This document shows positions 13,681 to 18,680 of a stretch of 18,680 bases of DNA, in pieces. The stretch's first letter is position 1; each line of letters opens with the position of its first letter. The notes below the pieces were generated by a model that did not search any database, was not told where the DNA came from, and worked only from the letters and a program-made list of their open reading frames with translations. The stretch comes from CALZJC01 sp041574955 (GTDB lineage: Bacteria > Acidobacteriota > Thermoanaerobaculia > Multivoradales > JAHEKO01), in the NCBI GenBank assembly GCA_041574955.1, contig JBFGNS010000089.1:1-18680 (forward strand), written 5' to 3'. A program made the position numbers and the translations under genes.

Positions 13681-14103
13681 TCAGACCGCGAACTCCTGGT
13701 CGCGCGCCAGGTAACGGGTCTTGATGCCGAACTTGTAGGACGCCAGAGTCATCGCGTGCTGCGCGACGTCGGCCGGCACCCCCTCCAGCTCGAACAGGAT
13801 GCGCCCCGGCTTGACCACCGCCACCCACTCCTCCGGGTTGCCCTTGCCCTTGCCCATGCGGGTCTCGAGCGGCTTTTTGGTGATCGGCTTGTCGGGAAAG
13901 ATGCGGATCCAGATCTTGCCGCCACGCTTGACGCCGCGCGCGATCGCGATACGGGCCGCCTCGATCTGGCGCGCCGTCACCCAGCCGGCCTCGAGCGCCT
14001 GCAGAGCGTAATCGCCGAAGGCGATGTAGTCACCGCCCTTGGCGGGCCCGGAGCGACGTCCCCGCTGCCGCTTGCGGTACTTGACTTTCTTGGGCATCAA
14101 CAT
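13681..14103 (-). CDS. rplP: Large-subunit ribosomal protein L16
   Basis: 140 residues. MLMPKKVKYRKRQRGR, KIWIRIFPDKPITKKPLETR and MGKGKGNPEEWVAVVKPGR are diagnostic of L16, which organises the A-site tRNA pocket and peptidyl-transferase centre. The first of two ATGs (14103) is chosen because GAGGAA lies 7 bases upstream and L16 proteins begin M-L-x-P-K. It starts 30 bases after rpsC. Confidence 0.99.
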   Translation of the reverse strand: MLMPKKVKYRKRQRGRRSGPAKGGDYIAFGDYALQALEAGWVTARQIEAARIAIARGVKRGGKIWIRIFPDKPITKKPLETRMGKGKGNPEEWVAVVKPGRILFELEGVPADVAQHAMTLASYKFGIKTRYLARDQEFAV

Positions 14104-14133
14104 GGTCTTGTTCCTCGCTCGCCTCGGCCGCCG

Positions 14134-14784
14134 CTAGACCGCCGTCCGCCGCTGCTTCTCGCGCAGCAGATCACCCTTGTAGATCCACACCTTGCAGCCG
14201 ATGACACCGTAGGTGGTGTACGACTCGGCGAGGCCGTAGTCGATGTCGGCCTTGAGCGTGTGCAGCGGCAGACGACCCTCCTGGTACCACTCGGTGCGCG
14301 CGATCTCGCGCCCGCCGAGCCGGCCCGACACCATGATCTTGAAGCCCTTGGCGCCAAAGCGGAACGCCGCCTCCATCGCCTTCTTCATCGCCCGCCGGAA
14401 CGCGATCCTGCGCAGCAGCTGCGCCGCCAGGTTCTGTGCCACCAGCTGGGCGTCGAGCTCGGGGCGCTGGATCTCCTGGATGTTGATGTGCACCTCGCGC
14501 CCCATGCGCTTCATCAGGTCGTCGCGCAGCTTGTCGACCTCCGCCCCCTTGCGGCCGATGACGATGCCGGGCCGCGAGGTGTGGATGGTCACGCGCAGCT
14601 TGTCGGCGGCGCGCTCGATGTCGACCTCGCTGACGCCGGCGTGCGACAGCCGCTTCTTGAGCGCATCGCGCAGCTCGAGATCCTCCTGCAGCAGATCGGC
14701 GTAGTCGCGCTCGGCGAACCAGCGTGAGTGCCACGGCTTGTTGTAGACCAGCCGGAAGCCGTACGGATGTGTTTTCTGACCCAC
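14134..14784 (-). CDS. rpsC: Small-subunit ribosomal protein S3, GTG start
   Basis: 216 residues opening MGQKTHPYGFRLVYNKPWHS. The N-terminal type-2 KH domain has the GRKG loop (77-80) in RPGIVIGRKGAEVDKLR; the C-terminal domain has GFKIMVSGRLGGREIARTEW. S3 lines the mRNA entry channel and takes part in its helicase activity. The start is GTG (14782-14784), with AGAGGA 5 bases upstream. It begins 15 bases after rplV. Confidence 0.98.
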   Translation of the reverse strand: MGQKTHPYGFRLVYNKPWHSRWFAERDYADLLQEDLELRDALKKRLSHAGVSEVDIERAADKLRVTIHTSRPGIVIGRKGAEVDKLRDDLMKRMGREVHINIQEIQRPELDAQLVAQNLAAQLLRRIAFRRAMKKAMEAAFRFGAKGFKIMVSGRLGGREIARTEWYQEGRLPLHTLKADIDYGLAESYTTYGVIGCKVWIYKGDLLREKQRRTAV

Positions 14785-14799
14785 GGTAATCCTCTCCCG

Positions 14800-15150
14800 T
14801 TACGCCGTCTCACCCTTGCGGGTATCCAGCTTGATCGTGACGTGGCTCTGCCGTTTCAGGATGCGGAAGGCGCGGCCCATCGGCTGCGCCCGGATGCGCT
14901 TGAGCGTCGGTCCGCCGTCGACGAAGATCTCCTTGACGTACAGCCGGTCGACGTCGACCTGCTCGTCGCGGTTCTCGGCGTTGGCGATCGCCGAGCGCAG
15001 CAGCTTGGCGAGCGGCCGTGCCGCCGCCTTGCCGTTGAGCGCCAGCAGGTTGGCGGCCTCCTGGACGTCGCGGCCGCGGATCTGGTCGGCGACCAGGCGC
15101 ACCTTCTGCGGCGAGGTCTGGAGGTACTTGAGCCGTGCTGTGAATTCCAT
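14800..15150 (-). CDS. rplV: Large-subunit ribosomal protein L22
   Basis: 116 residues. SPQKVRLVADQIRG (13-26) and the C-terminal block GPTLKRIRAQPMGRAFRILKR with SHVTIKL are the L22 signature. The long beta-hairpin encoded there lines the peptide exit tunnel at its constriction, where macrolide-resistance changes occur; no unusual insertion is seen. The gap to rpsS is 20 bases. Confidence 0.98.
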   Translation of the reverse strand: MEFTARLKYLQTSPQKVRLVADQIRGRDVQEAANLLALNGKAAARPLAKLLRSAIANAENRDEQVDVDRLYVKEIFVDGGPTLKRIRAQPMGRAFRILKRQSHVTIKLDTRKGETA

Positions 15151-15170
15151 CGTCTTCGCTCCGCCGATCG

Positions 15171-15458
15171 TCAGCGCGGGCGCCCCATCTTCTCGGCGCG
15201 CTTGCCGCCGTGGCCGCGGAAGGTGCGGGTCATGGCGAACTCGCCGAGCTTGTGCCCGACCATGTTCTCGGTCACGTAGACCGGGATGAACTTCATACCG
15301 TTGTGCACCGCGATCGTGTGCCCCACCATCTCCGGGATGATCGTCGAGCGCCGCGACCAGGTCTTGACCACACGCTTGTCGCCGCTGGCGTTCATGCCCT
15401 CGATGCGGGCATGCAGCCGCTCGTCGATGAAGAAGCCTTTCTTGAGTGAACGAGCCAT
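15171..15458 (-). CDS. rpsS: Small-subunit ribosomal protein S19
   Basis: 95 residues. MARSLKKGFFIDERL, WSRRSTIIPEMVGHTIAVHN and GHKLGEFAMTRTFRGH are fully canonical S19. S19 pairs with S13 in the 30S head and contacts A-site tRNA. GGGAG lies 5 bases before the ATG, 15 bases after rplB. Confidence 0.99.
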   Translation of the reverse strand: MARSLKKGFFIDERLHARIEGMNASGDKRVVKTWSRRSTIIPEMVGHTIAVHNGMKFIPVYVTENMVGHKLGEFAMTRTFRGHGGKRAEKMGRPR

Positions 15459-15473
15459 ACCGTCTCCCGATCC

Positions 15474-16301
15474 CTACTTCTTGCCGCGCCGGCGCACGAT
15501 CATCGGATCGGTGCGCTTGTTGTTGCGCGTGCGGTAGCCCTTGGTGGGCACGCCCCAGGGCGTGCAGGGGTGGCGGCCGCCCGAGCTGCGGCCCTCACCG
15601 CCGCCCATCGGGTGGTCCACCGGGTTCTTGGTGACGCCGCGGTTGTGCGGCCGGCGGCCCTGCCAGCGCTTGCGGCCGGCCTTGCCCAGCGAGGTGTTCT
15701 CGTGCTCGAGGTTGCCCACCTGGCCGACCGTCGCGTAGCACTCAACGTGCAGCCTGCGCACCTCGCCCGAGGGCAGCTTGACCAGGGCGTAGGAGCCCTC
15801 CTTGGCCATCAGCTGGGCACCGGCACCGGCGCTGCGCACCAGCTGCCCGCCCTTGCCGATCCTCAGCTCCAGGTTGTGGACGATGGTGCCGACCGGGATC
15901 TGGCGCAGCGGCAGTGCGTTGCCCGGGTTGATCGGCGCCTCCTCGCCCGCCACCACCTCGTCGCCCACCGCCACGCCGTGCGGCCACAGGATGTACCGCT
16001 TGTCGCCGTCGGCGTAGTGCAGCAGCGCGATGCGCGCCGAGCGGTTGGGGTCGTACTCCACCGACGCCACCTTCGCCGGTACGCCGTGCTTTTCGCGCCG
16101 GAAGTCGACCGCGCGGTAGCGCTTCTTGTGGCTGCCGCCGCGGTACCAGATGGTGATCCGCCCGCGGTTGTTGCGGCCGCCGATGCGCTTCTTGCCCGAG
16201 GTCAGCGGCTTGTACGGCTTCGCCGTGGTGAGCTCGTCGAAGCTCGCCACCGACTGCTGCCGCCGCGCCGGGCTGGTGGGCTTATGCTGTTTGATTGCCA
16301 T
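15474..16301 (-). CDS. rplB: Large-subunit ribosomal protein L2
   Basis: 275 residues, the normal length. The C-terminal core has HPMGGGEGRSSGGRHPCTPW (230-249), including the conserved His near the peptidyl-transferase centre; the middle has GAGAQLMAKEGSYALVKLPS. L2 is one of the most conserved 50S proteins, and is needed for subunit joining and peptidyl transfer. The ATG at 16299-16301 has GAGGT 5-6 bases upstream. It starts 20 bases after rplW. Confidence 0.99.
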   Translation of the reverse strand: MAIKQHKPTSPARRQQSVASFDELTTAKPYKPLTSGKKRIGGRNNRGRITIWYRGGSHKKRYRAVDFRREKHGVPAKVASVEYDPNRSARIALLHYADGDKRYILWPHGVAVGDEVVAGEEAPINPGNALPLRQIPVGTIVHNLELRIGKGGQLVRSAGAGAQLMAKEGSYALVKLPSGEVRRLHVECYATVGQVGNLEHENTSLGKAGRKRWQGRRPHNRGVTKNPVDHPMGGGEGRSSGGRHPCTPWGVPTKGYRTRNNKRTDPMIVRRRGKK

Positions 16302-16321
16302 CTTGCACCTCGATCGTCGCC

Positions 16322-16612
16322 CTACATTCCCTCGAAGAACTCGATCGGCTTCTCGCCCGCCGCCAGCCGCACGTACGCCTTCTTCCAGTCCGCCTTGCGG
16401 CCCACGTAGCGGCCCTGCCGGCGCGGCTTGCCGTACATCGACGCCACCCGCACGTCGGCCACCTTGACCTTGAACTGGGCCTCCACGGCGCGCTTGATCT
16501 CGATCTTGTTGGCCCGGCGATCGACCTCGAAGGCGACGATGTTGCGCTCGTCACGCAGCTCGGTCGACTTCTCGGTGATCAGCGGCCGGCGAATCACTTC
16601 CTGGACTCTCAT
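16322..16612 (-). CDS. rplW: Large-subunit ribosomal protein L23
   Basis: 96 residues. EVIRRPLITEKSTELRDERN (5-24), NKIEIKRAVEAQFKVKVADV and the loop RQGRYVGRKADWKKAYV match L23, the tunnel-exit protein that docks trigger factor and SRP. The frame continues upstream, but the ATG at 16610-16612, which overlaps the rplD stop as ATGA, gives the family start and length. Confidence 0.98.
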   Translation of the reverse strand: MRVQEVIRRPLITEKSTELRDERNIVAFEVDRRANKIEIKRAVEAQFKVKVADVRVASMYGKPRRQGRYVGRKADWKKAYVRLAAGEKPIEFFEGM

Positions 16613-17232
16613 CGCGCCAGCACCTCCACGACCCGGTTGAGGGCCTCCTGGCTGACCACCACGTGCGGCCGGTCGACCACGTCGTAGACGTTCAGCCCGA
16701 GCGCATCGACCGTCTTGAGGCGCGGGTTGTTGCGCGCCGCCAGCGCCAGGTTGTCGTTGTCGTAACGGTCCACCAACAGCGCCTTGCCGGCGACGCCCAG
16801 CTTGGCCAGCGCCTTGACCAGCTCGGCGGTCTTGTGGCTGTCGAGCTCGAGCGAGTCCAGCACCAGCAGCTCGGCGTCGGCCAGCTTGCGCGACAGCGCC
16901 GACTTGAGCGCGTTCTTGCGCTCGCTGACGCTCAGCTTCTTGTCGTAGGCGCGCGGCCGCGGCCCGTGAGCCACGCCGCCGGTGCGCCACAGCGGCGACC
17001 GCAGGCTACCGGCCCGCGCCCGGCCGGTGCCCTTCTGCCGCCACGGCTTGCGGCCGGTGCCGGCCACCTCGGCGCGGGTCTTGGCCTGGTGGGTGCCGCT
17101 GCGCTGCGCCGCCCGGTACGCCTCGACCGCCAGGTGGATCAGGTGCTCCTTGTACGGATAGGCGAACACCTCCTCCGGCAGCTCGATGTCGCGCACCTTG
17201 CGGTTCTTCAGGTTCTTGACCGTGACCTTCAT
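16609..17232 (-). CDS. rplD: Large-subunit ribosomal protein L4
   Basis: 207 residues. The extended loop GRKPWRQKGTGRARAGSLRS (60-79) followed by WRTGGVAHGP lines the exit tunnel and is the macrolide-sensitive segment; no change known to me as resistance is evident. In E. coli L4 also represses the S10 operon through a leader, which this locus has no room for within the window. The ATG overlaps the rplC stop (ATGA), and the L4 stop overlaps the start of rplW in the same way. Confidence 0.98.
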   Translation of the reverse strand: MKVTVKNLKNRKVRDIELPEEVFAYPYKEHLIHLAVEAYRAAQRSGTHQAKTRAEVAGTGRKPWRQKGTGRARAGSLRSPLWRTGGVAHGPRPRAYDKKLSVSERKNALKSALSRKLADAELLVLDSLELDSHKTAELVKALAKLGVAGKALLVDRYDNDNLALAARNNPRLKTVDALGLNVYDVVDRPHVVVSQEALNRVVEVLAR

Positions 17233-17867
17233 GATCGTTTGCCCTTCTTGGCCGCCTGGATGGCGACGATCTCGTTGGGCGGGCCGGGCACCGAGCCCTT
17301 GAGATACAGCAGCCCCTTGTCCTCGTCGACCAGCACCACCTTCAGGTTCTTGGCGGTCACCCGCTTGGCGCCCATCTGGCCGGGCAGCCGCACGCCCGGG
17401 AAGACGCGCGACGGATCGGAGGCCTGGCCGATCGAGCCCGGTGCGCGGTGGAACATCGAGCCGTGGGTGGCCCGGCCGCCGCCGAAACCGTGGCGCCGCA
17501 CGACGCCCTGAAAGCCCTTGCCCTTGCCGCGCGCCACCACGTCGACGTATTCGTCGACCTCGAAGATCGAGGCCTTGATCTGGTCGCCGGGCTTGGCCTC
17601 GTCGGCGGCCTCGGTGCGGAACTCCACGAGCCGCCGCATCGGCGCCACGCCAGCCTTGTCGAAATGACCGCGCATCGGCTTGCTCACCGTGCGCAGCGGG
17701 CGCTGCTCGACGAGGCCGATCTGCACCGCGTCGTAGCCGTCGCGCTCGGCGGTCTTGCGCTGCACCACCAGGCACGGGCCGGCCTCGACGACGGTTACCG
17801 GAACCGCCTCGCCGGAGTCGGTGAAGATCTGGGTCATCCCGATCTTCCTGCCCAGGATTCCTTTCAT
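17229..17867 (-). CDS. rplC: Large-subunit ribosomal protein L3
   Basis: 212 residues. MKGILGRKIGMTQIFTDSGE (1-20), KGKGFQGVVRRHGFGGG (115-131) and GSIGQASDPSRVFPG (144-158) are diagnostic; Gln148 corresponds to the methylated Gln of E. coli L3. L3 reaches the peptidyl-transferase centre and nucleates 50S assembly. The frame runs on upstream into rpsJ, but the ATG at 17865-17867 gives the family start, with AGGGGAG in the rpsJ end as the ribosome-binding site. The gap to rpsJ is 4 bases. Confidence 0.98.
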   Translation of the reverse strand: MKGILGRKIGMTQIFTDSGEAVPVTVVEAGPCLVVQRKTAERDGYDAVQIGLVEQRPLRTVSKPMRGHFDKAGVAPMRRLVEFRTEAADEAKPGDQIKASIFEVDEYVDVVARGKGKGFQGVVRRHGFGGGRATHGSMFHRAPGSIGQASDPSRVFPGVRLPGQMGAKRVTAKNLKVVLVDEDKGLLYLKGSVPGPPNEIVAIQAAKKGKRS

Positions 17868-17871
17868 CGCC

Positions 17872-18201
17872 TTACGCGCTCCCCTGCTTGCCGAACGCCT
17901 TGATCTCGACGTCAACGCCGGCCGGCAGCTCGAGCTTCATCAGGGCGTCGACCGTCTGGCCGGTCGGCTCGAAGATGTCCAGCAGCCGCTTGTGGGTGCG
18001 GATCTCGAACTGCTCACGCGACTTCTTGTCGATGTTGGGCCCGCGGTTGACCGTGTAGCGCGCGATGTGGGTCGGCAGCGGGATCGGGCCGACCACCCGC
18101 GCACCCGTGCGGCGGGCCGTGTCGACGATCTCGTAGGTCGAGGCGTCGAGGCTACGGTAGTCGTAGGCCTTGAGACGGATGCGGATCTTTTCGTTGACCA
18201 T
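17872..18201 (-). CDS. rpsJ: Small-subunit ribosomal protein S10
   Basis: 109 residues. KIRIRLKAYDYRSLD, GPIPLPTHIARYTVNRGPNI and SREQFEIRTHKRLLDI are the S10 signature. S10 is a 30S head protein and, as NusE, binds NusB in antitermination. AGAGGA lies 8 bases before the ATG. It is the first gene of the S10 group, 42 bases after the tuf stop, so it is probably co-transcribed with tuf. Confidence 0.99.
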   Translation of the reverse strand: MVNEKIRIRLKAYDYRSLDASTYEIVDTARRTGARVVGPIPLPTHIARYTVNRGPNIDKKSREQFEIRTHKRLLDIFEPTGQTVDALMKLELPAGVDVEIKAFGKQGSA

Positions 18202-18243
18202 CGATCGGTTCCTCTGGCGCGGGCCGGCGGCGAGCGGATCGCT

Positions 18244-18680
<437 letters not shown>

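Noticed and set aside
15548..15565. Inverted repeat GCACGCCC-CA-GGGCGTGC inside rplB
   Set aside because: It falls on conserved Pro/Trp/Gly/Val codons of L2, has only a two-base loop unless the closing pair opens, and lacks a T run; no sign of a terminator.
18202..18243. Search for an S10 leader or attenuator between tuf and rpsJ
   Set aside because: Only 42 bases containing the rpsJ ribosome-binding site; no stable hairpin with a T run is visible.

Overview
The window is a GC-rich bacterial chromosomal segment. It carries nearly all of the universal ribosomal-protein supercluster (end of str, then S10, spc and alpha) on the minus strand, and two unrelated genes on the plus strand. Minus-strand order, read from the right edge to position 3034: tuf (3' part), rpsJ, rplC, rplD, rplW, rplB, rpsS, rplV, rpsC, rplP, rpmC, rpsQ, rplN, rplX, rplE, rpsN, rpsH, rplF, rplR, rpsE, rpmD, rplO, secY, adk, map, infA, rpmJ, rpsM, rpsK, rpsD, rpoA, rplQ. 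The order is canonical, with no insertion, loss or visible frameshift.

Plus strand, left edge: the C-terminal part of an M16 (pitrilysin/insulinase-like) peptidase, then after 72 bases an EF-G-like GTPase of the EF-G-2 type. The GTPase gene converges on rplQ. A perfect 13-bp hairpin sits between them, with a T-rich tail on the minus strand.

The organism cannot be fixed from this window. High GC, the gene order, an RpoA beginning MLWKGFQRPKR, a bacterial-type SecY and an EF-G-2 paralogue fit Acidobacteriota or a neighbouring deep-branching Gram-negative group. This is an impression from remembered proteins, not a search result.

The 32 minus-strand genes supply the translation and secretion core: about two dozen ribosomal proteins, initiation factor IF1, EF-Tu, the RNA polymerase alpha subunit, the SecY translocon pore, adenylate kinase, and the methionine aminopeptidase that trims nascent N-termini. 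Spacing is very tight: no intergenic gap between tuf and rplQ exceeds 43 bases. From rpsE to map, six genes overlap without interruption, so expression probably depends on read-through transcription and translational coupling.

Six genes use non-ATG starts: rpsC, secY, adk and rpsD use GTG; rpsE and infA use TTG. The small L36 gene is easily missed but intact. There are no tRNA or rRNA genes, mobile elements or CRISPR arrays, and no gene-free stretch longer than about 115 bases. I found no previously undescribed system. The most interesting points are the altered GTPase motifs of the EF-G-like protein, the TTG starts, the rpsE tail that encodes the rpmD ribosome-binding site, and the repeat at the L5 N-terminus.
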